Source: Aspidiotus rigidus (taxonomy: Eukaryota; Arthropoda; Insecta; Hemiptera; Diaspididae). Taken from it: a stretch of 64,000 bases of DNA. This document shows, piece after piece, positions 33,916-45,400 of this stretch; within the stretch, counting starts at the first letter, position 1, and every line of letters starts with the position of its first letter. Both the position numbers and the translations under genes were made by a program. Under the pieces are notes generated by a model. It was not told where the DNA came from and did no database searches. It saw only the letters and a program-made list of their open reading frames with translations. The DNA lies in NCBI GenBank assembly GCA_035079385.1, contig JAVHKY010000003.1, forward strand, positions 23,885,501-23,949,500, in the 5' to 3' direction.

Positions 33916-35120
33916 AATTTAAAAATTCAAGTTTTTGGAATTGAAGTAAGAAAGTTAGTTTAAAGATTTATGGTATTTCCTTAAAGAAAAAAAAAAAAAA
34001 TTGAAAGATTCAGTACCTAAAAGCTGAGAATTTGTGGTCATAAATGTTGAGATTTTGTGAAAAATATAAGTATGTACCATTGCAACAAAGAAAATCTGAT
34101 TGAGAATCTGATCGGTAAAACATGAAACAATGTTTGTAAATTAGGTAATAGGTAGCAGCGCTGAAGAAGTATCTGGAATTGAAAGAAGGATTTAATTATT
34201 TTGTTACTACTATTGGAGAACGCAAACGTATGAGAACGCTAATTAATTACATTTACATGTGATTTAAACGAGAAATAAGTTGCAAATATTTCTAGCCCAT
34301 CAGTGATATCTATTGATTTCTGTTGATCGCAATAGTTATACAACGATACGCCAGATGTAAAAGCTGCGGCATCTTCGCTTGATATAAGTAGAATGGATTA
34401 GTTTGTTGAAAGTGCGCCAGTAAATAAGGAGGAGAAAGGTGGTGGTCGGTGGGTCTTTTGGGGGTAATGTAACCCCCCTCCTTGGCGTTATCAATTGCGC
34501 CTTAGTAGGTTATAGTAGAAGACTTAAGAAATAATTAAGCACCTAAAGAGGCAGATTCATTGAATGGAAAATTAGTAAAGGTCAGTAAGATAGGATTGAA
34601 AGTTGGTTTGAAATTAATTGATCCAAGAGAAGACTTCAAGCTTCAAAGTACAAGATTTCAAGTTTTTGAAAATGAAAAAGATTAAATCGCAGATGATTCA
34701 TTCTGAGGAGATAATGAGGTCAAAATTTTTCCAAGTTTTTTTCCTAGGTATCATATAGGTATACCTACGTCAAAGGTCAAACTTTTTTCAAATTGCCCTC
34801 CCACATATATAACTTGAAAATTAAAATTTTTTAAAAGTCTGTAACCTTAGGTTGATGACGCGCGGCGTACAGCATACTTGGGAGAAACGTACCGCGTTCT
34901 TGCAGCTATTTGCGCACAATTTTCATAGCGTAAACGATTGCCAGAATTATTCGCACAGAAAGCAGCAGAGTATTGAGAAAACGCAGGGAAAACAGCTGGT
35001 GCATAGGAGGGCAGCTGATTTAATGTAGATGTGCGCTGTGATTGCGTTTGCCCCTGATGATTATTATTTTCCCTCCTTTTTGTTTTTTGTACCGGTACGT
35101 CTTGTGTCAGTGTTCTGTTC
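33916..35120. other. 3' flank of the Helentron, contains a GC-rich hairpin
   Basis: The stretch is AT-rich and non-coding, with an A-run at about 33,988-34,001. At 34,415-34,487 lies a compound stem-loop: cgcca with tggcg, aaggagg with cctcctt, and inner gggggt with accccc. It could be near the 3' end of the element, which I cannot place. A copy of the dispersed word caaaatttttccaag is at about 34,720. Confidence 0.45.
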
Positions 35121-36075
35121 CTCTAGATCCTCCTATTGTAGATCTGATGTCGAAATTTGTATGATCAACAATACAGTAAGTTCTTTCCTAGTTTGAATAT
35201 TTCAATGAACTATTAGGACCTTATTCATTGTCTGATGAAATTCGAGTAAGTATCCTTGTACAGTTTTTTTTATCGAGTCTTTTAAAATGATTTCTTTGAA
35301 GATAAACTAATGAATGTATACACTGTCATTATGAAATAGCCTTCAAGGAACAACCTGAAGAATTACATCGTCATAATTGCGAGTAGATCTGTGGAAATGT
35401 GTTCAATCGACGACACAGTACTGGGGATTATTCAATAAGAAACTATCGCACAATATTATTCATCGTCTGAAACTTGAGTGAGTAAGTATCCTCGTGTATG
35501 TTTTTTGGTAATGTTCTTCAAGATGATTTCTTTAGAGATAAACTAACAAATGTACATTGTCGGAATTGCAGCCTAGATCTGCAGAAATTTTTCTGGTCGA
35601 CGATCTACAGTAACTATATAGATTAAATATTGAATTTCAAGAAACTATCACACTCCTATGTACCTATTTTCTGAAAATTGAGTAAATATCCTCATTATAT
35701 TTTTTGATTTCAACTTCCTTAATTGAAGATATATAAACTAACTAGACTAATGTACATCGTCATTATGATGATAGGTATATAGTTTTTGAGGAGCAACCTG
35801 TGTAGAATAAATGTACATCGTTAGAATTGCGAGTAGATCTGTAGAAATTTGTTCAATCGACGATACAGTACTGAAGATACCTAATTCAATTAGAAACTAT
35901 CGCACAATGTTATTTATTGTCTGAAACTCGAGTGAGTATCTTCGTTTACCTACTGTTTTATGATAAAGTTTTTCAAGATGATTTCTTTAGAGATAAACTA
36001 ACAAATGTACATTATCGGAATGGTAACCTAGATCTGCAGAAATTCTTTGATCGACGATACAGGTATAGTCTGTAC
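35120..36075. repeat. Imperfect tandem repeats, ~190-260 bp
   Basis: The phrase agatctg.agaaattt.ttc.atcgacgatacagta recurs in variants near 35,145, 35,385, 35,577, 35,836 and 36,030. Between them are the repeated words gaaactatcgcaca, ctgaaactcgagtgagtatc and gatgatttctttagagataaacta. There are about five degenerate units and no coding potential. Confidence 0.75.
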
Positions 36076-36790
36076 TACTTAAGATTGTCGATAATTCAAA
36101 CGGTGACCACACCGTGTAAGTTTTGGTGCGTTAATTTCACGGCCAATGTGAGACAAGAAGCGTCGTGTTGCTTGACGCTCTCAGTGCGAATTTCGCACTT
36201 CCCTTCATGCCACTGATAGCGCATTGCCTTCGATTTACTGGCAATCTCAAGTGGTACAGACTATAGAAAATGGTACCCTTAAGAGAAAAGTAAGCTCAGA
36301 ATTGAAAAATACCTTCAGAATTATCTATTCACGTTTATGCAATTTCCTGGTTGTTGTGTAGTGTAGCCCAATTTAAATAATCTTTATAAATTCAATGGAA
36401 GATTTTGTATCATTAATACAATTCATATCTCATTACCATATAACTGACAACCGGCTATTTAATTTATAATTTCGAAGTTCACAGAGACAATTTATGGATG
36501 AAGAAGAATCGTTTTCATATTTTTGGATTACAAATTTCAAGGAAAGGTGATCATCGTGAAGTACCGGTAGAAGCCAATTAATCATCTTCTTTATGAGAAA
36601 TTCAATAACTCCGTCAAATCAACAAAAAATATATATTTGTTATGCAAAGATTGTTTATTTCCTAAATATATAAAATCAATATATCTTTAAACCAATTATT
36701 AGAATCTCTTGAAACTTTATCAAATTTTTGAAGTCAAAAGTTTTTCAAAATAAATTCTAAGGTAACAATGTGGGCAGGATTGTTCATTCT
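36075..36790. other. Non-coding stretch, no gene recognised
   Basis: AT-rich DNA with no supported feature. Confidence 0.4.
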
Positions 36791-36794
36791 ATAA

Positions 36795-37419
36795 ATATTT
36801 GGCATGATTGACAGATTATTGGTATTTAGTTAAAAGGGAGGGAGTGACTTCCTCAATGATGTTTGCATTGTGGGAGGAAAAGTCGTGTACTACTTACGCT
36901 ACTGCGTGAGTGTTTTTTTTTGACGTTTCTTATGCATGTTTGGTCCTAGTAATGTCTTCTACAAGCTTTTTCTAGTATTTTGGACCAAAAATTATTGAAA
37001 AAAAAAACACATACTTTTTTTAAAAAATGAGCGTCAAAATGTCAGACTTTTCGTAGAATTACCCAGCTATTCGTAAGAAGCTACTCGTAATAGTGAAAAA
37101 TTTTTCAACAAAAGTAAAAATTTCTCGAGAACTACTCATCCGATCCTCAAAAAAAATGCAGGTGCACATCTTCAAATATAATACTACAATATGGCCGAGT
37201 TACAAAAAAATCCATCGGGTAGTTTCGGAGGAGTTCCGCGGACAAAAAGGTACTCGAAATACTGCAAAATTTCTCAACAAATTGAAAATTTCTCGAGAAC
37301 TACTCATCCGATTTTCAAAAAAATCGCAGGTGCACATCTTCAGATATACTACTACAATATGGCTAAGTTACAAAAAAATCCATCGGGTAGTTTCGGAGGA
37401 GTTACGCGGACAAAAAAAT

Positions 37420-37457
<38 letters not shown>

Positions 37458-37640
37458 TATATATAAATATATAAATATATATATATAAATATATATATAA
37501 GGAAACCTGAAATTTTTTTTTATGCTAGTTGTGATCTAGGACCCCTAAAACGTCGAGAAAGTTCATTGCCCACTCCTCCTGTTGAGCTTGCTACGGGTGT
37601 AATACCTCACTTTTCTAGTTAGAAAAGTCGGTAAAAATGT
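36795..37640. repeat. Repeat family R, rearranged copy C
   Basis: The head of the family (the part at 16,270-16,400) is present inverted at about 36,795-36,920. After ~130 unrelated bases the tail is present in direct orientation: two 169-bp units (37,095-37,420), a TA/TAAA microsatellite (37,422-37,500) and the terminal palindrome acttttctagttagaaaagt at about 37,609-37,628. The LINE tail is missing. PLE element E3 begins right after the end. Confidence 0.8.
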
Positions 37641-37644
37641 AAAC

Positions 37645-39253
37645 AAAGAAAAATAAACAAATCTTAGGAAGAATTTCTCGAAAAAACTTGCGACGCGTTT
37701 CGGAATACTTAAGGTGTTCCATCGACGAGCAACTTATGACTGATGAGAAGTTGGTCATCGCAGGCTTGAATCATCTATTTGTAGAACATACCGGATAAAC
37801 GGGCTGGTGTACGTGGATTGAAGATCGTTCAACAGGTCTTTTACCAGTACGTTTGTTATCAAGGAGCGTTTCGGTTTCTTCTAGCCTATTTAGTTTCCCA
37901 CCTTTATCACATGTTTGGAGCATTTTTGCTTCGATATTATCAAATTGATGTCCCGTCAGAAAACAGTGAATAGCCATCGCTGAAGTGTTATTATCTTGAG
38001 GTCGATATTTACCATTCCGTAGTTGATTATAGTGGAGCTTGTGTTCCGCGAAGCGAGCCTCAAACGACCGTTCAGCCTGACCTAGGTAACTAGAGGAACA
38101 GTCAGAGTACGAAAGTCTGTAAACACCAGGCATAGCGGTAAGGGGAATGGGATCCTGTAAGGTAGATAAGCTGCGAAGGGTAAGAGGGGGGTAGAACCCC
38201 ACGGAGTAATTGAGACGACTATAAGCTCTTTGGCCAGCAGGTCTGAGGAACGACCTAGGTACGGTAACCGGAGCCAGGTTTTCCGCAAAGAACTGCGTTG
38301 GGAGGTACAACGCGGATCTGGAGAAACAGATAAGAGATTTTTAAGAATTTTCCTCCTGATGATTTTCCTGATATCCATCTTTATGCCGTTTATTTGGGCA
38401 ATTTGCTCTATTGAGCGAGTTTCAACTTCAAAATCCTCTTTACACATCGGGATGTGAGTGAGGCGATGGATGGCGGAATTAATCTGGCCCATTTTGTGAG
38501 CTCGAGGATGGAGGGAGGAGGAACTAATAGACACACTTGTAAACGTTTCCTTTGAGGTGGAAATCACAAGAGACAAGACAAACGTTAAGATCCAGGAATG
38601 AAATCCTGTCTCTACCCAATTCAAGGGTAAACTTGAAGGAAGGCCGGAGAGAATTCATGAAGAGGAGGAGGGATATGAGCTGAGAATCAGGGCCGCCCAG
38701 ATGAGGAGAATATCTTCCTCATACGTAGCCCAGAAGAGGACAGGAGAGGCAGTGGGAGAAGATAAGATGTTGTCTTCAAGAGAGTTAAGGTACACATCCT
38801 CTACGAGAGCACACTGAGCGATCCTCCCATGGGGAGACCTTCGGGAAATTCGTAGGTGGTGTCATCAAACTCACACAGGTTACGTTTGACACAGATTTCG
38901 ATGAGGCGCTTAAATTCGCTAATAACACTGCCATCAATAGACTGTTTGAAGAGAAGATCGCACATAATGCTGATAGCTTCAGCGGTGGGAATGGAAGTGT
39001 ACATTGAAGCAATATCGAAGGAGAGGAGGCGAGCACCGAAAGGGATTTCCTTACCATCTAGTAGCTCAGTGAGGTGGACCGAACCTTTCACCGAGTATCT
39101 TGACTCGTATCTGGAGTATGTCACAAACCAGGAACAGAGAAATTTTGCAAGAAGAAAAGAGGGGTCAGAATAGAAAGCCACTACAGGCCTCATAGGACTA
39201 TCTGGTTTTTGCAGCTTTACTTGGCCGTAGATTCTCAGAATGTGAACCGACAT
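37645..39253 (-). pseudogene. Penelope-like element E3 (second family), decayed
   Basis: This minus-strand PLE is clearly different from E1/E2/E4. RT blocks at 38,801-39,253 are PDSPMRPVVAFYSDPS, LLSFDIASMYTSIPT and FPEGLPMGGSLS. The catalytic box reads TYEEDILLIW near 38,715-38,735 in place of YVDD. A C-terminal RT segment (KMGQINSAIHRLTHIPM) lies at 38,400-38,510. A GIY-YIG nuclease domain is at 37,771-38,310 (GVYRLSYSDCSSSYLGQ, RFAEHKLHYNQ, then AIHCFLTGHQF). At least two frameshifts split it. Its 3' portion (37,645-38,560) is repeated in inverted orientation at 41,560-42,480. Confidence 0.85.
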
Positions 39254-39339
39254 TTTCTTAAGAGAGTTCTTTTCTTAACGTTCGTGTTGCCTCTTGTGAT
39301 TCCCACCTCACAACAAGGTTCTCGATCTCGAAGAAAAGC

Positions 39340-40679
39340 TCCACAATATTTCAGCCTCGCATCATAAATTGCAGTCGTATAGAATTCACTCGCGACGAGA
39401 CTCTTCTGTTGGAGAAAGGTTTGAAGTTTAGCCCCCCCCCCCCAATAATGCCGACGCCCTTGCGAACTTCGTCGCAGACTTAGCTGTCAAGATCGGTCCC
39501 GGAGTTAATACTCAAAAAACGTGTGCTGATTTGGTCCGTAACACTCCACTTCCGTGCATTAATGGCACTGTGAGGGAGGTGATCAAGGGTTTGAGGAGGA
39601 AGCTCAAGGAGGAGGATTCATTGCTCACGAAGGCTGATAAAGGGAATTCTATAGTCGTTATGGAGAAGTCAACCTACGTCATCAAAGTTGAAGAAGTGCT
39701 TTACCAGTGTAGGGCCATTGAAAATACTGACATCAATTTCCCTAAGTACGTTAAAGAGGTTAGGAAGGTTATTAATGGGAGTTCTGTTCTAATAAGGAAA
39801 CCCTCGACTAAAGAATGCCTGCTTGAACCGATTTCGGTGCCCCTCCTCCTATATGGGCTGCCTAAGATACACAAAAAGGATACTCCGATGCGCCCTGTTG
39901 TGTCTTATGTCTCCTCCTCCGCTTACTCTCTCGCTAAATACTTAGATAGATGGTTTAAATCTCGTATTGAGTACGAGTCTACTTACTCGATTAGAAATTC
40001 TGTTTCCTTAGCCGATAAACTTAAAGACCATTTACTTCCTCCGAGTACCACTCTATGCTCTTTTGACGTTGTCGACCTGTTCCCCAACATACCGAGAACT
40101 GTCGCCATGCAACATATGGGTGACCTTCTTGTTCGTTTTAATACTCCTCATGAAGAGTTGCAAGAATTCTTTAATTTACTTAATGTATGTTGGTCCCCCA
40201 ATTTTTGCAAGTTTAATGAGAAATTCTACGAGTTCCCAGAGGAGGTTGGCATTCCTATCGGATCCCCTTTGGGTTCCCTTGTGTCGGAGATCTTCATGTC
40301 CAAATTTGAGGCTGACCTCTTCACCTCCGGCCAAGTATTCCTGGATTACGTCCATTATTGGTACAGGTATGTAGATGACGTTCTATGTGCGAGGACCGGT
40401 CCCCAAGATCTCCTTGGTGAGTTTCTTAAATATCTGAACGTTCAATATCCCTGCATCAAATTTACCTTGGAGGTTGGAGGTTCTAATATCAACTTCTTGG
40501 ATCTCACCATCTCAGTTAGAGATGGAGTCCACGTGTTTTCAATATATAGAAAAGATACTTCGACCGATATTGTCGTCCACGGCTCGTCATTCTGCCCTGT
40601 TTCTCACAAGTTCGCGGCGTTTAATAGCTTTATTCATCGGCTAACCCGCATCCCACTGAACCAGGCAGCTTTCCAATAA
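39340..40679 (+). pseudogene. Penelope-like element E4, N-terminal and RT part
   Basis: This plus-strand PLE is of the same family as E1 and E2. Recognisable coding starts near 39,340 (FQPRIINCS in frame 1). A run of 12 C at 39,432-39,443 shifts the frame by one base, and the main frame then runs to 40,679. RT blocks are TKADKGNSIVVMEK, YGLPKIHKKDTPMRPVVSY, SFDVVDLFPNIPR, PIGSPLGSLVSEIF and the catalytic RYVDDVLC (YVDD codons at 40,368-40,379). The stop at 40,677-40,679 is TAA where E2 has AAA (Lys), and the same frame continues into the endonuclease at 40,701. Apart from the C-run and this stop, I see no damage, so it is young or recently active. Confidence 0.9.
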
Positions 40680-41330
40680 GAACTTAATATTATAAAATAC
40701 TTGGCTAGAGTGAATGAGGTCAACGTGGACATTGACCTCATGGTCCGGAGGAAGATCACGCGGAATTGCCTTGATTCAACTACCTCCCTCCCCCGCGACT
40801 TTTCTGTCGACAGCAGGACCCGTTTCATTAAACTCCCCTTCTTGGGTACATTTTCTTCGAAATTGAGTCGCGCCCTCCGCCCCTTCGGTTTCCGTCCGGT
40901 GTTTTATAATCCTACGACGATAAAAAGGCTACTATTCAGGTCAAAGGACCCTATCCCGCCCCTTGAAAAGAGCGGAGTTTATAGCATAGCTTGCAGGGAC
41001 TGTAATGGGATGTATGTAGGCGAGACTAGTCGTCAGATTAAAATTAGAGTGGCTGAACACCTAAAAGGTTGGGAAAAAAGGCATTTGGGTGAACCCGCAT
41101 TTGCTGACCACCTTATAACTAGTGGTCATGGTTTCAGGGAGGGGTCAGAAACCCTCCTCCACAGAGAGAAGGCTTACTTCAAAAGCCGTGCTCTGGAAAA
41201 CATTGAAATTATTCGTCATCTTAATAGCGATGATATAAATCTACTCAACAGGTACATTCCGGACGAAGGGTTGGTCGAGCTAGTTTACGAGTATGACTCA
41301 CAGTCTCATACTTCGCTAGTTCAATCATGA
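40680..41330 (+). pseudogene. Penelope-like element E4, GIY-YIG endonuclease part
   Basis: This is the continuation of E4 in the same frame after one premature stop. After the linker (LARVNEVNVDIDLMVRR and the block LRPFGFRPVFYNP) comes the GIY-YIG nuclease at about 40,970-41,150: SGVYSIACRDCNGMYVGETS, KIRVAEHLKGWEK and DHLITSGH. The end, RYIPDEGLVELVYEYDS and SLVQS, matches E2. The family uses this nuclease for target cleavage during insertion. The product would be a single polyprotein with 39,444-40,679 if the TAA were read through. Confidence 0.88.
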
Positions 41331-41544
41331 TTTCTTCTCCTCCGTCGTTGTGACTGTTCTCTTTTCCCATCTCGTGAGTCGCTTTTTATCTACGCTTGAG
41401 AATGGTTGTTTAACCGAAAGCGCGCTCGCGGCCTCCTGTGTATTTTTCTGCGGTTCTTGCAAAATGCCCTCCAGTTTACTTTTTCGAGTATTGTGGAGCT
41501 TTTCTTCGATATGTCCGACCGTAAACTCGAGAACCGGATCAATT

Positions 41545-42480
41545 TTATGTTCTCGATCTATCGTAAGGAAACGTTTACTGGTGTGTCTATTAGTTTCTCC
41601 TCCCTCCATCTTCGAGCTCACAAAATGGCCCAGATTAATTCCGCCATCCATCGCTTCACTCACATCCCGATGTGTAAAGAGGATTTTGAAGTTAAAACTC
41701 GCTCAATAGAGCAAATTGCCCAAGTAAACGGCATATCAGGAAAATCATCAGGAGGAAAATTCTTAAAAATCTCTTATCTGTTTCTCCAGATCCGCGTTGT
41801 ACCTCCCAACGCAGTTCTTTGCGGAAAACCTGGCTCTGGTTACCGTACCTAGGTCGTTCCTCAGACCTGCTGGCTAAAGAGCTTAGTCGTCTCAATCACT
41901 CCGTGGGGTTCTACCCCCTTCTTACCCTTCGCAGCTTATCTACCTTACAGGATCCCATTCCCCTTACCGCTATGCCTGGTGTTTACAGACTCTCGGGCTC
42001 TGACTGTTCCTCTAGTTACCTAGGTCAGGCTGAACGGTCGTTTAAGGCTCGCTTCGCGGAACACAAGCTCCACTATAATCAACTACGGAATGGTAAACAT
42101 CGACCTCAAGATAATAACACTTCAGCGATGGCTATTCACTGTTTTCTGACGGGACATCAATTTGATAATATCAATGCAAAAATGCTCCATATATGTGATA
42201 AAGGTGGGAAACTAAATAGGCTAGAAGAAACCGAAACGCTCCTTGATTACAAACGTACTCGTAAAAGACCTGCTGAACGATCTTCAATCCACGTACACCA
42301 GCCCGTTTATCCGGTATGTTCTACAAATAGATGATTCAAGCCTACGATGACGAACTTCTCATCAGTCATAAGTTGCTCGTCGATGGAACACCTTAAGTAT
42401 TCTGAAACGCGTCGCAAGTTTTTTCAAGAGATTCTTCCTAAAATTTGTTTATTTTTCTTTGTTTACATTTTCTCGATTAT
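41545..42480 (+). pseudogene. Penelope-like element E5, 5'-truncated inverted partner of E3
   Basis: Only the C-terminal RT stretch (HKMAQINSAIHRFTHIPM, 41,620-41,680) and the GIY-YIG domain (GVYRLSGSDCSSSYLGQ and AIHCFLTGHQF, 41,965-42,165) remain. A small deletion near 41,735 shifts the frame. The frame at 41,819-42,334 ends SIHVHQPVYPVCSTNR, as in E3, and the 3' flank to about 42,480 also matches E3. The RT core and N-terminus are missing. The segment 41,331-41,545 between E4 and E5 is of unclear origin. Confidence 0.82.
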
Positions 42481-45400
42481 ATTTTATTCTCTCTTGCCAT
42501 TTGTTACGTTTCTGTGTTTCAACCAATTACTCTGAATTTTCTCTTTCGCCTAATGAATCTGAACCTTTAAAGAGGTGACACCCCCAACCTTCTTTTCGAA
42601 GCGTCCCTGGTCACATCTTTGTGTTAGTTATGTTCTTCTGTTGAACCACCACAGCGTAAACCCACTTTCTATCATCTTCTCATCGAGTCTGGCCCTTTTA
42701 CTATTGCATCAACTACTCGGACTGAATAAATTAAAGCATTAACAGTGATTTCAAAATTGCTCGGACACTCAGTACGCAGATAAAAATAAACAAGGCTTAG
42801 TCACAGGAAGTAATCGTCAAAAGAGGACATCAACCCGTTATTTTCATACGGTCTTTTAAACGCTCTGTAAGGTTATCGAAGTTCGCGCACAGAAAGAGGA
42901 CAGATATCAAAAGACCTTACAACACTTTCGAATTGAAATTCAATACACGTCGCGTCGTACCACCGGTGAACGCTTAAAAAGCGACACTCGACCAAGTACA
43001 GCGCGATAGGTAACTTTTATAATTTCATTTCAGCAAAAAGTTTAATTTATAAACCGATTAAAAAGCAACAACGCGGTGGAAAACTAAACCTTTTCCAACT
43101 TCTAATCTGTGTCATCGAATATAGAACGAATAGAGGAAAACTACCGGATAACTGCACAATATGAAAGTCTTACAAAATCTGATTACGCGGATCAACTAAA
43201 GCTTGCGAAGGCATTGAGACGTTTTCAGTCTACTACCCTCCACTTTCCCTAGTTCAAAAATTAGTAGGTGGAGTGTGTCGACATTCTCAGCGATAGGAAA
43301 TTCAAAAATTATAGTACGACCCGAATATTTTAAGTGCTTGTACATTGGTATAGGGAAATTACTAGCTGACGAAGGAAAGAACATCTAATATAATGCAAAC
43401 TACCGATGGCATTGAATTCGTTTCGATATTTTTCGTACAATAATCCGGCGCGGTGCGACGGAAATTCGTATCGTTTTAAAAACGTCGTCTTTTTTTCTCG
43501 GTGTCCCTTCTTACGCACGTCCTGTACCGTTCTACGAAATCTCATTTCATATTCGCTCGTCTAAGCTTAGCGCACTAGAAAAATAATCAATGTTAGCTAA
43601 CGTTCATCATTTTTCTGTGAAAGATGTGTCCACGACAGATACACTCTTTGTCGTGGGAAGAACAGAAAAAATTCTAAACAATGGAGGATGAGGGTATCGT
43701 CGAAACGAATTGAAAATAAGAAGTGAAGATTTACTCGTTTTAATCCGCCGGAACTCGAGTTTCTAGTAAACTAGGATAGAGCGAGGAGTGATTGTAATCG
43801 GTGACGGTACTTTATTTTTTCATTTCTTCTCTCACCAAAGTACTATAACGCGTTATTGTTTTGGGGGGAGGGGATGAGGGAAATCTACCATCCGTCCGAT
43901 ATATCGGGATGTTGAGGGGGGCTGAGACTGTGACCTGGTGGAAGGATTCTAACTAGACCCCTACCTTCAAAGATAGGCGTTACTTTGATTAGTACCATTG
44001 AAAAAACTAACGGTACGAACTCACGGCTTTCGGTTTACAGTATCCAGTGATTCTAAGCAGTCGGTCGGATCTGAATCTTGATTTTTGGACAGAACATATG
44101 ACATCTAGGAATCGTTAACCACCAGTAGAACCATTCCAGGCTCTGAAGCAGAAACGCGGTATAGCAAACGGGCTGTCAATACAAGCGTTCTCAAAAAGAA
44201 AGAAAGAAAGAGAAAAAAAAAAGAAAAAAAAAAGAGAAAATATCGCCATGTAAGTCACATTCTTTGAAGAACGCAGGAGAAAATTCGTAACAAGGGAAGA
44301 TGATAATAGCGTCAAAAGTGGAAGTAAAAATTTACCAACTCTCATCTGATGCGAACACGAGTTCGGTGAATTACGTAAAATAAGCGAATACGAAGAGTCG
44401 AAGACCCTACGAAAAGTATACGTACATAATTGTAATCGACGAACGTGTTCCAGGTCTCGCTTGCTCCCCCCCTTTCTTCCTCTCTTTCGTCACTCACGAA
44501 AGTTTTCCAACTTTTTTCATAAACTCGAGAGTTATATAATTTTATTAAATTTTTCCTAATAATGTTGTACACTCTTCAACAAACGATATTTGGATTTATA
44601 TTTCCAGCAAAATTTCTGATTTTGTTCTGTCTCATATTCTGGTGGAAACGGAAAGGCATAGTTTTTATTAACCGACGCATAACCGTATTGCGAGAAATGG
44701 CAAAACATTTTTAATACTTCGGTTCGAAAGAATTTTACTACCTATTTTTATGAAAAGCGTGTCGAGAAAAAATTTTGTTGCAATAAAAAGAAACGATGCA
44801 AATCGGGAATCGTAAAGTATGGGTATTTTATGCTATGCAAATTAAAAAGGAAGTTCGATAGAGAGTTATTACGGATAGATTCGCTTCCCCATCAGTCGAA
44901 TGATTTATATTAAGACGATATTGTAACCTTTGGAAACAATATAATTTCTCGTCAAGTAGTGCACGCTATCAAATTCCTAATTCATAGATAGGCTTACGAA
45001 AAGTGATACCTCGAAGCGTTTTGCGACCTTAAAAACCATAAAAGCTATTTGTCCGTCATGTTAACACTTCTAAAACTATAAAAACGTGTAACATAAAAGA
45101 TAATATTTCTTCCGACTCACTTCCGCGAACTTTATTGGTGCGGACGTAGTGTTGTAAGGGGCATCTATATATATATATATTTATATTGTAGCCTCTGTTT
45201 CTCGTCAACTTGTCTAAACGTATACCCATCATCGTATCTCACCAGATACGATCATTTCGAAAGCTATAATTGTACTTTTGATGACCAACCGTTTCCAAAT
45301 TATACGACTTCTACGAGACGAGACGTATATTGATTCTTGTACGGTATATTGTGTTCCGTCGGTGATATTGTGACATTTTCTTCAATGGAAATTCGCTGCA

